64,000 nucleotides of DNA, from assembly GCA_965153455.1 (NCBI GenBank), contig OZ234502.1, positions 4,381,267 through 4,445,266 on the forward strand, written 5' to 3'. This DNA is from Sphagnum compactum. Lineage: Eukaryota; Bryophyta; Sphagnopsida; Sphagnales. Under the pieces are notes generated by a model that had not been told where the DNA came from, made no database searches, and saw only the letters and a list, made by a program, of their open reading frames with translations. The number at the start of each line of letters is the position of its first letter. Position 1 is the first letter of the stretch. The position numbers were made by a program, and so were the translations under genes. Positions 53,245 to 64,000 of the stretch are shown here, piece after piece.

Positions 53245-54545
53245 ATGGTGGAGGAGGATCATCATCATCAACAACACAAGCTGAATGGGGTTGCAGAGCC
53301 GGAGAATGTGACGAGGGAGGATGATGATGATGTAGCAGTGGCACAAAGGAGGAGCATGGGTCGCGCGGCAAAAGCTGTCCACCATCACAACATAGAACCA
53401 CTCACAATTCTGCCTGCTGTATTGCCTCCTTCTTCTTGTTCTTCATCATCAACCACTTCGGTTCCACAATTCACTCCTCCTGCCAATCCTGCGCCTAAAC
53501 CTACTACCACTCGCTCTCGAGCCAAAGTTCCACTGGAGAAAGGCTACAGCCAAATGGTATGGCTCAAGCTTCTCCGGACAGAACCTGACCTTGCAGGTTC
53601 TCTTGAGTCTTCTCTTCTCTTCTTCCCTCTGCTCAATTCTTCTGGATCATTCAGATGTAGCTCATTCAGATATGACTCACTCAGTCCCAAAATTGGAAGA
53701 GGAGGCTGTGGAGAGATAGATACAAATCTGCGTTCTTCTTCTCTATGTGGCCAGAGATACAGTCTGGGTTTAGGGTTCTGTCTGTCAGGCTGGCTTGCAT
53801 TCAGCAAGGGTTCTTATCTTGGGTTGACCTTGTTTTGGCAGGACTTAAAGGGAAGTCCAACAAGAGGCTAATACCCATAGCCGAGGTGAAGCAACACTGC
53901 ACTGAAGAGGATGCCTGGACTGTTCTCCGGGGATGTGTGTACAACATTTCCCCATACATCCGTTTCCATCCTGGAGGTTCCACCACCTGCACATTATTCT
54001 CAAGTTTTTTTTTGCATACAGACTGACTATCCACATAGGAGTTTGCAACTTTCAACACTCATTATCCCCTAGTGGGTTGTAGGAATTCCTTCAAGTTTCC
54101 AGATCATGGTGTTTCTTCAATGAGCACAAACCTCAGAAGCAGTGGAAGATGTGATTCAAGGTGTGGCTTTGAAGTTGAAAGCATCATGTATAGATGGTGG
54201 TGGCTGTGGTGTTTGCAGGGCAGGATATGCTGATGAAAGGTGCTGGCAAGGATTGTACTTCTCTCTTCAGTATCCTCATCACTCTGTTAAAATTGTTTTT
54301 CTTCTCTTGTATTTCTCTGCTTTGTTGTGAATCTGATAGCAGGCATCTTAACAACCACCCATGCCTGCTGGCAGAACAATGTTCTTATATCCTCTTCCCA
54401 GTCTCAATTTACTGTAAGTAGGGATAAGCATATATATATGTGGTTGGCTTAACAGATATCATCAGTGAAGTACCATGCATGGGTGAATGCTGATTTCCTT
54501 TTGGAGAAATGCTTGGTCGGTGTTCTGGATGTTCCCCTGATGTGA
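53245..54545 (+). CDS. RLF: RLF-type cytochrome b5-domain protein (205 aa, 4 exons)
   Basis: Cytosolic cytochrome b5-like haem-binding protein. The Arabidopsis homologue REDUCED LATERAL ROOT FORMATION is needed for lateral root initiation. Exons: 53245-53596, 53842-53976, 54219-54269, 54466-54545, with matching phases. The N-terminus is low-complexity (His, Asp, Ser, Thr, Pro) and not conserved. The family signature [26 protein letters not shown] follows, at its boundary. The b5 core has [14 protein letters not shown] and the haem-ligand motif HPGG. The second haem ligand lies in KYHAWVN in the last exon. The third intron is U12-type. RLF in Arabidopsis is about 211 aa. Gene start: first ATG in frame (53245), since the frame upstream has no ATG. 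Confidence 0.92.
54270..54465 (+). other. U12-type GT-AG intron in RLF
   Basis: The donor is GTATCCTC, one base from the U12 GT-AG consensus GTATCCTT. A CTTAAC branch-site core lies at 54448-54453, about 13 bases before the acceptor. An earlier CAG at 54453-54455, directly at the branch site, is skipped. Phase 1 joining gives TSLF-M-KYHAWVN, which matches the RLF family. Confidence 0.8.
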
Positions 54546-55880
54546 TATCCTGCACATTTCACTGCCTTCACCAAGTACTGGCATGTGCATTTGAATCAAT
54601 TTAGGTATCCATTAGTGAGTTTGCTTCAATTGGGGCAACTGTCCCATCTAGATGATTTGGACATTCTTTTCCTGCATAGAGGTCTGTTATCAAGACCCTT
54701 GCAGATGCATAAGCTTCTTCATTTTGCAATGAGAAGTGTGTTACCAATCTTGTTTAGTCCTGGTGTACATGTGGGTTTTGTTTGATTCCTGGATTCCCCC
54801 AAGCTGGTGATAAGATTTATGGAATGTCTGCACAGACAGATTCTACTAGTACTGTCTAATCTTGCTGCACTCTTGAGAGTTTGCAGTGTGCACCTATGAA
54901 GTACCCATTGTCATCATTCAGTGATTCAGTTTCTTGTTGGTGTTATGCACATCTAGCAACTGCCACATTCTTAGACAGACTAAATATATTGGTCTTGTTT
55001 GCCCCCTGTGCTTCTATTACAAGAGAATTGTGTGGGATGTAAAATGCACTCCAACAGTCTTTGTTAGGTTGTGCGTGTTGTCATGGCGCACATGAAATGC
55101 AGTGCCACAGTCTGCTCATCAAGATTCTGGAGTTTTATACAGTACAAAGTGTGGAGTTTGACATGGTATTGAATGCGGATGCTTATGTAATCATCAAAGG
55201 AGCTACTGTGGTAAACTCCTGCATATTCTTGGCCTTTGACTTAAAAACGGTCTTTGTCCACTTTTGCTTGTAAAACAGCATCCAACACTTGAATGTTGCT
55301 TGGACATTGAAACATAGCATATTCCTTTTTCCTTCTTGCAAAGCATATGCAGTTGTGGAAGCAATGTGCTTCAATAGATGGCACCTGTAGATTAGAAATA
55401 GAGTTATGACTTGTAACCTCTCTCCTTCAGCAATGATGCAGTGAGCAGCACAGGCCCTTGCCTGGGCACTTCTTTTCCTATCCATCCGCCCATTCAGATT
55501 GAGGATTTCCAATGGCAGTGAAAGTCTTAACACAATTTTCAGATTCTTGCACAATTTCAAACTGAATTCTCTGTCAAGAATTCTGACCAAAAGAGTGTCA
55601 AAAACCTAAAAGTTTCTTGGATCCTCTGTCTACCAAGTTTCTGTTGTTGAGAATGATGAGCATGTGAACTGCAGTAGAGAGCATAGTATTAGCTCTCAGA
55701 AAGCAAGCTAGGTTTGGCTTGGTTTGCTATCCAACAACATATGTACATAAATCAAGGTCATCATTCTCTTTGGTTGCAAGCTGTTAGTCTTCTGCCATTG
55801 GGAAGGCTGCAAATTATATTTATTCTATCTAATTCCATTGCAGGATCACTGAAATGTCAGAGTGGCTTGAATTCTCATCA
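54546..55880. other. Convergent 3' region between RLF and the glyoxalase-type gene
   Basis: Probable 3' UTRs and spacer. No repeat or coding region is supported, although a minus-strand open frame (55183-55590) exists without any family resemblance. Confidence 0.5.
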
Positions 55881-57311
55881 TCATTCAGTTTGAACAAACT
55901 CCAAGGCATTGCCATCAGGATCCCTTGCAAAGATTGCTGGTCTTCCTGACTTGCTCAAGGTGTAAGGGACACCTGTTCAAACAGAAAAGCAACAAGCAAT
56001 CCATCAATGCAAACACACCAAATGTAAGTCCTCGTGTCCTTTTCTATTCCTGCAGAAGCCAAGAGCTAATTGTTGAACCTACCAGCTTTGTCAAACACCG
56101 CTTTCAGCTTGCTGACGTCCTTAATGGCCACACATGCATGGCGATCTCGGCCACCATGCTTTGGGCGTCCTGTCTTGGGATCAGGATTTGGCAGCTCCAT
56201 CAAGTGAATCATTTGTGATCCAACATTCAACCATTTACCACCATATGGAAGCTTGTCATTTGGCCGAGTTGGATTGATCTCAAGGCCTGTCATGTAACAC
56301 AAAAATGTTTCCTTCAATTTCACCTCAAGGCTCCATGGCAGTTTGGAGCATGCTAAAGATATGTGAAAATCATATAGATGATCATCAAAAACACTGACAG
56401 ATGGAAGACAAAGGAATGGTGCAAGTGCACATACCCAGCAGACCGCAGTAGAATTCAAGTGAGCGCTCCGTGTTTTCACAGAGTAAACCCACATGATGCA
56501 CTCCAGTGAATTCTACAGCTGTTCCATGACAAGAACACACCACATTCTTCAGCACTATCTAACATCCAGGGACTGATAGATCCTCTCTGATCTAGCTTCA
56601 CAACATGCAGACACGTCTTGGTTTCCTGATCATCTTCACATTTTATTCTTTGATATTTAGTCAGTCACATGCATCATCCTCAGCAGCTCCTATAGCCTGC
56701 TGTCACCATGGTACACACGATTTTGCTGGCACTTTGTTCATAGTGAAATTGAAGCTCCCACAAAGCAAAGTCTACTTGCAAAATAATAACCCTAGCTAGT
56801 CTTGTTGTTCCAAGGATGAAAGGGTTCATTCAAGAGGAATGAATATGCAGAGACACATTAGCATAACTCTCATCAGCAGAGGTTTCTCGACCACCCTCCT
56901 CCTGGACTGCAGAAGAAGATGCTCAGACAATAAAATTTTCCTCTCCAAGTCCTTCTTGTGTTTCCCTATTGAACCTCCTCGGAAAGCAAAATGCTAACCC
57001 TAGTTGCTGTGCAGTGTTTTTGTTTGAGAGCAAAGAGCTTCTTGACATTCAAGAGGAATGTGCTGGACACATACACACACACACACACAAACATCATTAC
57101 CTTTGACTGCAGCATCTAAACTCTCATCAGTTGAGGTTCCTCTATCCCCTTGGACTGTAGAAGATGATGCTTGGACACTGATTCCTCTCCAACTCCTTCT
57201 CGTCTTTGCTTGTGAGTCAGGATCCACAACCATCTGCTTCCTCCATCCTGGACATTGAAATGTGGCTACTGAAGACAGTGACGCATTCTTTTCCTGTGCA
57301 TCATCATCCAT
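55881..57311 (-). CDS. Glyoxalase I / VOC-superfamily protein (196 aa, 4 exons)
   Basis: Vicinal-oxygen-chelate fold metalloprotein of the plant lactoylglutathione lyase-like group; true glyoxalase activity is not established for this branch. Exons in transcript order: 57101-57311, 56435-56518, 56083-56286, 55881-55972, with phases 1, 1 and 1. The core begins EFTGVHHVGLLCEN, carrying the first His metal-ligand position, and continues with LEINPTRPNDKLPYGGKWL, MIHLMELPNPDP and GRDRHACVAI. It ends with PAIFARDPDGNALEFVQTE, carrying the last Glu ligand position. The first 65 residues are not conserved; after a few acidic residues they are Ser/Arg-rich and could be a plastid transit peptide. The ATG at 57311 was used because the frame further upstream has no ATG. 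Confidence 0.92.
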
Positions 57312-57577
57312 GAAGGCCGAGAGAGAGAATTCAATCAAGAGAATCTGACAACTAGGGTTTTTGTTGACGAGCCCAGCCACATATAAAACTCAGTCCTAAG
57401 ACCTTCTTCCACCTTCTTGCTTGCAATCAAGTTCACGAGAACATGATTGGAGTTGCAACAACAATTTGAGAGATTCTTCCAGATGGCAGAAATGGGTCTT
57501 GATGCTCAAAGAGTATTGCTGGAGATTTTCTCTTATTTCAGAATTTGAAGACGAAGAAGAAGAAGCAGCAGCAGTAA

Positions 57578-57593
57578 GGGGGGGGGGGGGGGG
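57578..57593 (+). repeat. 16-base G run
   Basis: Homopolymer within a purine-rich stretch, upstream of the glyoxalase-type gene on its non-template side. The length may be unreliable. Confidence 0.8.
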
Positions 57594-58026
57594 AAAGGAA
57601 ATTTACAAATGAGATGGTGGGTGGTTGGGGAAGAGAGAGAGGCGTAGTAGAAATCATCATCCCCATCGATGTCGCTCCCATAATCATCGCCATAATTGCC
57701 CTCTCCCCACTTCTTTTTTTTCTTTTCTCTCTTCACAACAAAGCTGCAAAAAAATTTCCAACTATGAACTCCAATCTTTCAGCTCAAACGAGTTTGGAAA
57801 AATCCTCTTTGTTTGTAAGTTGTCCACCACGACCTTGCAAGCGATCAAAAGCTCCCAAAAATATCCCTCCCCCCTCCTTTTTTTTCGGGTACATGCCAGA
57901 TGTTGGGATTCAGAACTAGCTCTTCCTGTACGGGACTCTCCACTTTCCACACATGTCAGAGGAGGAACAGTAGCTCCACAAAGGAAGGAAGCTTCCAAAG
58001 CAGCAGCATCAGCTGAGAGAGTCCTG

Positions 58027-58027
<1 letters not shown>

Positions 58028-58076
<49 letters not shown>

Positions 58077-58091
58077 TCTCTCTCTCACTCA
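58028..58091 (+). repeat. Compound (CT)n(CA)n(CT)n microsatellite
   Basis: CT units pass into CA units and back to CT in a pyrimidine-biased strand. Confidence 0.9.
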
Positions 58092-58143
58092 CTCAGAGAA
58101 GAAGCAAATTGGATGGCAAAGGAAATGGGCACAAACAAACAAA

Positions 58144-58317
58144 ATGGGTTGTTGTTTGGGAGTTTTTGGTAGATCAAATCTGTTGAGAACAAGATTTCTC
58201 AGGCCAAGTGTTTTGAACAACGAAGATAAGGCTCAAAAGATGGGCATGTTAGTGGGAGAAATTCTTGAGAAAGTGTTGATCAAATGTGAGATGTTGAGAA
58301 CCATCCATCAAAACTAA
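58144..58317 (+). other. Small ORF starting MGCC (57 aa), doubtful
   Basis: An ATG-initiated frame begins MGCCLGVFGRS, a fit to the N-myristoylation plus palmitoylation start, and ends at 58317. It has a predicted amphipathic stretch (VGEILEKVLIKCEML). No family is recognised and no introns or other exons can be tied to it. It may be a chance frame. Confidence 0.25.
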
Positions 58318-58374
58318 AGGTTCAAATGGGAAGAACAAAGCTAGCTAGCTAACTAACTAGGTACTCTCTGTATA

Positions 58375-58550
58375 GGAGAAGGTTCCAGATATAGGGCCTT
58401 CTGGAAGGATTTGAGGCCCTTAGTCCTAAGGCCAGTAGGCTGACAGGTGGGTCCCAAAATCTGGTTTTCGGACTCTCCTCTCAACCTACTGGCCTTGGAA
58501 CGAGACCTCAAATCCAAATCTGGAAGGCCACTATATGTGGAACCTTACCC
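58375..58550. mobile_element. TA-flanked hairpin element, MITE-like
   Basis: The two halves are imperfect inverted repeats of about 75 bp around a loop at about 58450-58473. The arms share AAGGTTCC, ATATAG, GGATTTGAGG and AAGGCCAGTAGG in order. The outer ends read GGAGAAGGTTCC and, reverse-complemented, GGGTAAGGTTCC. Both ends are followed by TA, which fits a TA target duplication of Tc1/mariner-type MITEs. Size is 176 bp and there is no coding capacity. A foldback RNA precursor is the alternative. Confidence 0.6.
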
Positions 58551-58552
58551 TA

Positions 58553-61500
58553 ATTAAAAACACAGCAGATATTTTTTTTAAAGAAAAAACAACTTTGCTT
58601 TACAAATTATTATTGTGCTTGGTTTTTAGGCCTCAAAATGCATTCTCGCAGTTTTGAACATACTTGCTCAAACCTTACACAACTTGTAAGATTGGAATCA
58701 TGCTAGTTAGCACAATAACAGGATCCAAGTCACACAAAAAATAATAGTTTTGCTACAACAATCTTATTAGCAAAAGCATCATAAGCCATCTTATTAGAAG
58801 AATCTTAAACTCTTAAAGGATCACCTTGTTTGGAAATCATTTTAATTATGTGGTCTTAATATTTCATAGTATTTTTAGACCTTTGGTTTTCATAAACTCG
58901 ACCAATTTCCATCTTTCAAAATTTTCACTTGGGGCTCTGATTGAAATACGTGTAAATGTTTTGGAACAACACCTCAATCTTTGCCACAATCGAATAAGAG
59001 GACTACCAAGTTAGTCTTGTGAGTTACACAATGGACTGAAATGCAAAAATAATTGTATTTTTCTCTCAACTAGGTGGAAACCCTAGTTTTGATGCCTTGA
59101 AAAGTGAATGCACCATTTGCACCAAAACAAACCACTCTCATACACCTTCACAACCATATCATGGGTTGACAATTCTTCAAATTCTACAACAAAATTCTTC
59201 ATAAAAATGGCAAGATTGTTTCCGTTGGTACCTCTTGTCACATGTTGAAAATTCACAAAAATTGGAGTCCTCTTGAAATCTTCAACAATATCAACATGCA
59301 TTGAATCCAAGATTGGTTATCCATGTTGGTGCCTTCATGACAACTTGTAAAAATGAAGCTAACCTTTTGGATAGCCACCTTTGTGGTTGTTAAGACCACA
59401 TTATTCAGGCCTTTTGTCATGCTTTAGTTGTTATTGTATGTTCAATGTTTGTTTGGTGTGCTCTCCATCTTGAAAAACTAAAACAAATCGTGCATAATTT
59501 GAAAGTTAGTCATGGGTCTCCCTATTGTAAGAAGATGGAACACATTAACGAATTGTAAGTACATTTTTTCTTCTTTGCCCTATTGTGGTTGACAACTTGA
59601 AACATAACGCATAATGCAATAAATATTTTCATTGCACAAATGTGGGTTATCTTGGTCAACATAGAACTACCCAACCACCTTGTTAAGCCGAACAACTTTA
59701 CACATATTCTTCTTATTATGTTTCTTTAACCCATTCTAGCTTTTCCCAAAACTAGCTTTGGGAAAAGTAGTTTTTCCATGTGGAGTAGATTTTGCAATGT
59801 ACCATGAAAAAATTGTCATTGATGAATTTAACAAGTTCAACCCAAGAGAATTTTGCAACCCATGAATCTTGGAAAGTTTTGTTTAACTACCATTCACTCT
59901 TTCATTTCCTCTTCTTAATCACAAATCTTAAACCATCATGTTCTATTAGGTCCACAACACATACAATTGCTTGAAGACACAAAAGTTGAAGCTTTAAGAT
60001 CATGTGCATCACAATAAACATAAAAAATTAAGGGTTCCTTCCCTTTATTAAAAATTGACAAGATAGGCAAAGATGTAGAGGCTTCAAGGTTAGTAAACCC
60101 AAAAGCATTTTTAAAAAAACTTATACTTGAAACTTAAAGGAGGTTTGAAGGATGCCACTATGCACTACAACCTAGTGACCATAAATTCAAAAGAGAGAAA
60201 TGTCGAACTAGCAATGCAAGGCAAAACTTGAGCTCAAACAACACAATGTGCACAATGTGAAGGTTCAAAGCATCATGACATTCACCCTAAACCCTATTGA
60301 TGTATGGATGGACCTCAAAGTGAAAAAAAAAAATAGAATTGTGATGATAAAGCAACAAAAAAACAAGAACAAATAAGTAGAAGAGGGGAAAGAAAAAATC
60401 TTACAAAATGTGAATACGTAATTTTCTTTAAGTACCAAATGAAGTTCATTTGACACCCATTGCCTAGTCAAAAATTGTCGTAAATAGTAGCACAATTTAA
60501 AAACCCACTCTCATTTTCACAACAAAAAACACCAATGCAAGATCATGCAAATCAAAGTCATTCACAAACCAACACACATTCACATACTATCCTTGATGAC
60601 TTAATATCAGTTCTTGGAACATGTTACAAGCTTTGTGATGGTCTCCTCTTTGCCATGATCTTTTGATTACTCCTCCAAGCAATAAGCACATTTTAAACAT
60701 AACAACAATTTTATCATTATTCCTTTAAACAACACCAATGATCTCTTCATTATTCTGCTAAAAACCACTTGCAATGTTTAGTGAAGAAGATGGGAATGTA
60801 AGAGACGAGAAATATAATGACAACCCCATTGTCATTGGCAACCCATACTTGTAAAATGTAATGTCACAATAATTTGAAAATCTCCACTGTCACACATGAA
60901 TGGCAACTCATCCCCAGTTGTTGATAGGAAAGGTGGTGATTGGAAAATAGATTATCTTAGATATTCTCACCATTGATTGGGTCACTTGCCTTAAACATAG
61001 CTCACACACATGCAAAATTTCACCACAAGTAAACACATTGATGTCAATTAGAATTTAATACATTTTAACCAATTGACGAAGAAAAATTTCATAGTGATCA
61101 CCCAATTTTCGAAATCATGTGTAAAGAGAAAATAAAATTGAACAATTGTTCTTGGTAAAGATTACAACAAAAGAATTAGTCATTGAGTCATTACGAACTA
61201 CATTTGCATTGACTACTCATCAACTACAAAAAAATAAATTGATTAATTAGACTTGGTACAATTAACATCTTTCATATTTGAAGGTGACAAAATTGTGTAA
61301 TTGTTCTTTAGTATCATGAACATCAAGATTTATTTAAGAAAGTTCACAATTTTGCATCGATCAATATTTGATAAGTATTGGATTAAACTTGATAATTAGT
61401 TCACATATCATTAAAGAAAGAACTCACTTGCATTAATCAACTACTAGAAGCTTGAAGTTTAGTCTAAACATTATCACGTCTACAAAAATCAAATCATATT

Positions 61501-61894
61501 GTTGTTGCATTCTTATATGAGCAAGAAACTCAAGAGTGCATTCAACTTCAATTCCATTGAAATTGTTGTAATTAGATTAACATATTTACATCATACACCA
61601 TTTCTACATTGAAACTATTGCTACACTATTTAATAAGCACAAGACTATATGTCTGTACAAAACTATGACATTATAGCATGTAAATCAACAATTGCAATAT
61701 GTCATAATTTGAACTACAATCATGTGACAATTCAAATTTGATGTTGTTCAAAGTTGGAATTTTAGATTTCAAAGATCAAGATTAAAAACATACGTTTAAT
61801 GAGCTCTTGTGAATATACATAATTAATCGTATTGGTATTAGATGATTGTGTTTGATACCCAGTCTACATTCATATCATGTAATTGAACCATTAG
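58553..61894. other. Gene-poor AT-rich DNA
   Basis: About 3.3 kb with only short, unsupported open frames and no obvious tandem structure. Confidence 0.5.
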
Positions 61895-62300
61895 ATTTTT
61901 ACCATTAAAGTTTAGTGGAGTTAGAAGATTTAAGAACATGAGATTTTCTATTAGGTTTTATTTTTAAGGTTTAATGGAGTTAAAAGATGAGAAAGCATAA
62001 GAATTTGCAATAGGATTTAGGGAAACTCGAAAATGAGAGAGCATGAGATTTTCTATTAGAGTTTAGTGAAGTTGGAAGATGAGGAAAGCATGAGATTTTC
62101 AATTAGGGTTTATCATTACAATTTAGTGGAGAAAGCATGAGATTTTTCATTAGGGTTTATCATTACAGTTTAGAGGAGTTAGAAAATGAGAAAGCATGAG
62201 ATTTTCCATTAGGGTTTACCATTAGAGTCAATGGAGTTGGAAGATGAGAATGCATTAGAATTTCCATTAGGGTTTATCACCACAGTTCAGTGCACCTGGA
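61895..62300 (+). repeat. Degenerate minisatellite with TTAGGGTTTA words
   Basis: Units built from AGTTTAGTGGAGTTAGAAGATGAG, seen intact at about 61915-61940, then AAGCATGAGATTTTC, then ATTAGGGTTTATCATTA. About six units of variable length recur, with partial units missing the middle. No coding sense is seen. Confidence 0.65.
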
Positions 62301-62677
62301 GGTCACATACTGAGCACCATTGGAGACTAGTACTTATTCCACTTATGGTAAGTAAACAAATTTTAGACTCATTTTTTTGGCTAGCTATATGTAGCCAAAA
62401 ATCGAAATTAAAAAAATAAGAGTGCTAAAATCAAGTGTTTTTTGGACATTTTCAATATCCGTAATTAGACCATGATTTCTATACATGGTTCGAGTAGGTA
62501 GCCAAAAATTATAGAAGACATGTTTTTTTTTTTTTTTGGGGCTTTCATATTTAGCTTGTAACCAAATTTGGCTAAATCGTCCTATGGATGATTGCCACTT
62601 TGGCTACGTCACAAAATCGACCAAAAAAGAACATTGCATACAGTACTGCAATTGCGACAGTACTCTCTCTATTGGAA
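62301..62677. other. Spacer carrying a copy of the CCAAATTTGGCTAA repeat family
   Basis: It shares CTTTCATAT and ACCAAATTTGGCTAA with about 13981-14014, and the GGCTAC word further on. A T-run lies at about 62523-62537. No gene. Confidence 0.45.
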
Positions 62678-63010
62678 GTATGACACAAGATTGTGTGAGT
62701 TTGAAGCTCTGTAAGTCACAATCTTGAAGCTCTGTAAGTATGACCCAAGATTGTGAGTTTGAAGCTCTGTAAGTCACAATCTTGAAGCTCTGTAAGTATG
62801 ACCCAAGATTGTGAGTTTGAAGCTCTGTAAGTCACAATCTTGAAGCTCTCTGTAAGTATGACCCAAGATTGTGAGTTTGAAGCTCTGTAAGTCACAATCT
62901 TGAAGCTCTGTAAGTATGACCCAAGATTGTGAGTTTGAAGCTCTGTAAGTCACAATCTTGAAGCTCTGTAAGTGTGACCCAAGATTGTGATTTTGAAGCT
63001 CTGTAAGTAT
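62678..63010. repeat. 58-bp satellite array, 5.6 copies, with internal hairpin
   Basis: Units start at 62678, 62738, 62796, 62856, 62914 and 62972, giving periods of 60, 58, 60, 58 and 58. Each unit has CAAGATTGTGA and its reverse complement TCACAATCTTG with a spacer of about 19 bases, and the word TTGAAGCTCTGTAAGT twice. The units are nearly identical, so the array is young. Confidence 0.93.
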
Positions 63011-64000
63011 TGCATGTAGAAACATGAAGAGCGAGCACTTGGGTGCTTTCTGTGCCATGATCTGAAATAATGAACGATATATATATATATATATAACTGA
63101 CTGCAAAGGAACAGCAGTTTTTGTCTCTACAATGTTTGCAGATTCAACTTGTCCAGGTGCAAGCACGTTCATCCCACTGTACCCAAGAAATAGTTCTGGC
63201 CACTGGAGCCATGTTGTGTAGGATAGCAGCTGAGGGAAGGACCCACACTGGGAATGTTGTCTGAGGACCTTGTCCCACATAATAATAACCTGGCAGAATT
63301 ATTTTTTTCCTTTGTGATACCCGCTGGATATCACAAACAAACACCAAAAAAAGAGACGAGTATCAAAATGAAACAAAAGCATCAATCGATGAGAGTGGTC
63401 ATCTCTTTTCTCGGAATGCCTTGCAATTCTAGGTAGCATTTTTGCTATAATAACATGCGCTCCCCTAACACTATTTTTTTTTGGCCGGGTTATTAGTTCT
63501 GACCAGTGTTGTGTGATCATTTGAATTTTTAAGGAACATGCAGTTCTGTTTTTAAAATATTTCAGAATCAAAGAACCGTCGGTCGGGTGCAGCTATTTCA
63601 AAAACCTTAAAGAAACCTATAGTACAGCTTTCATGAAAGAACAAATAAAGAACAGGCCCTTTTTAAGGCCCTTTTTTTTTCTTCAAATTTGTGAGAAACC
63701 ATGGTTATATGCCAGAACCAGCTTTTTAATTTTTGAGAATCACGATTGTGAATCCTAAGAATCAGCTTGATAACCGTCAGGGGTCTATTCCAGTGTTTTC
63801 CGGTTATCAAGTTTTATATCTATCCTGTGGATACTAGTAAATATTTATTTATTTTTACAATGAAGGATATGTATTCCAAAAAAAAATTCAATTTACTATA
63901 GTAATGGATTACATATTTATTTTCTTAAAACAAATTTGCCAATTATGTATATGTTGGTTTTCAATTTTCAAAACATGATAGATATGCACAAAAGATATGC
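63011..64000. other. AT-rich intergenic DNA to the window end
   Basis: It contains a (TA)n run at about 63078-63096 and plain AT-rich sequence beyond. No coding region is supported. Confidence 0.5.

Larger units (their letters stand above)
57312..58374. other. Upstream region of the glyoxalase-type gene with microsatellites
   Basis: It contains the presumed promoter of the minus-strand glyoxalase-type gene, a 16-G run and a CT/CA compound microsatellite. A small MGCC-starting open frame (58144-58317) is described separately. Confidence 0.5.

Noticed and set aside
55183-55590. 135-codon minus-strand frame downstream of RLF
   Set aside because: No family resemblance and no splice-compatible neighbours; probably 3' UTR of the convergent genes.
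62774-63280. 168-codon minus-strand frame
   Set aside because: Mostly translation of the 58-bp satellite; the repeating peptide has no independent support.

Overview
The window looks like nuclear DNA of a land plant. Genes are split by many short spliceosomal introns, plant telomere-type AAACCCTAA motifs occur, and several products belong to plant-specific families (RLF, the LPPgamma-type phosphatase, plant heteroglycan-glucosidase-type GH31). Very AT-rich intergenic DNA and several intronless genes would suit a bryophyte or another early-diverging land plant, but I cannot fix the species.

Nine protein-coding genes can be assembled exon by exon with matching reading phases. From left to right they are: a TopBP1/MEI1-type multi-BRCT protein (+, 3391-11775); a GH31 alpha-glucosidase of the HGL1 type (+, 14826-22507); CDC48/p97 AAA ATPase (-, 24367-29125); an LPPgamma/dolichyldiphosphatase-type phosphatase (+, 42478-43167); the complex I subunit NDUFS5 (-, 45190-46508); the UFM1-conjugating enzyme UFC1 (+, 47422-47946); an uncharacterised two-TM ER-type membrane protein (-, 49205-52365); the cytochrome b5-domain protein RLF (+, 53245-54545); and a glyoxalase/VOC-family protein (-, 55881-57311). 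From HGL1 onward the genes strictly alternate in strand. This creates two short divergent promoter regions (NDUFS5/UFC1 and membrane protein/RLF) and four convergent 3' regions.

The rest is repeat-rich, gene-poor DNA: 1-3390, 11776-14470, about 29.3-41.7 kb and 58.5-64 kb. It holds microsatellites, several minisatellites, a TA-flanked hairpin element that looks like a MITE, a dispersed repeat with inverted copies about 40 kb apart, and a direct repeat whose second copy is split by a roughly 780-bp insertion. I found no rRNA, recognisable tRNA, CRISPR array or intact transposase or reverse transcriptase.

The genes are housekeeping genes and do not form a pathway together. They cover DNA-damage and meiotic checkpoint scaffolding, glycan turnover, proteostasis (CDC48, UFC1), prenyl or phospholipid phosphate metabolism, respiration and methylglyoxal-type chemistry. 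The most noteworthy signals are two U12-type introns (one AT-AC in the BRCT gene, one GT-AG in RLF), a perfect telo-box palindrome in a divergent promoter, an apparently intronised coding repeat, a 58-bp satellite carrying repeated 5'-splice-site-like words, and the TA-flanked hairpin element.
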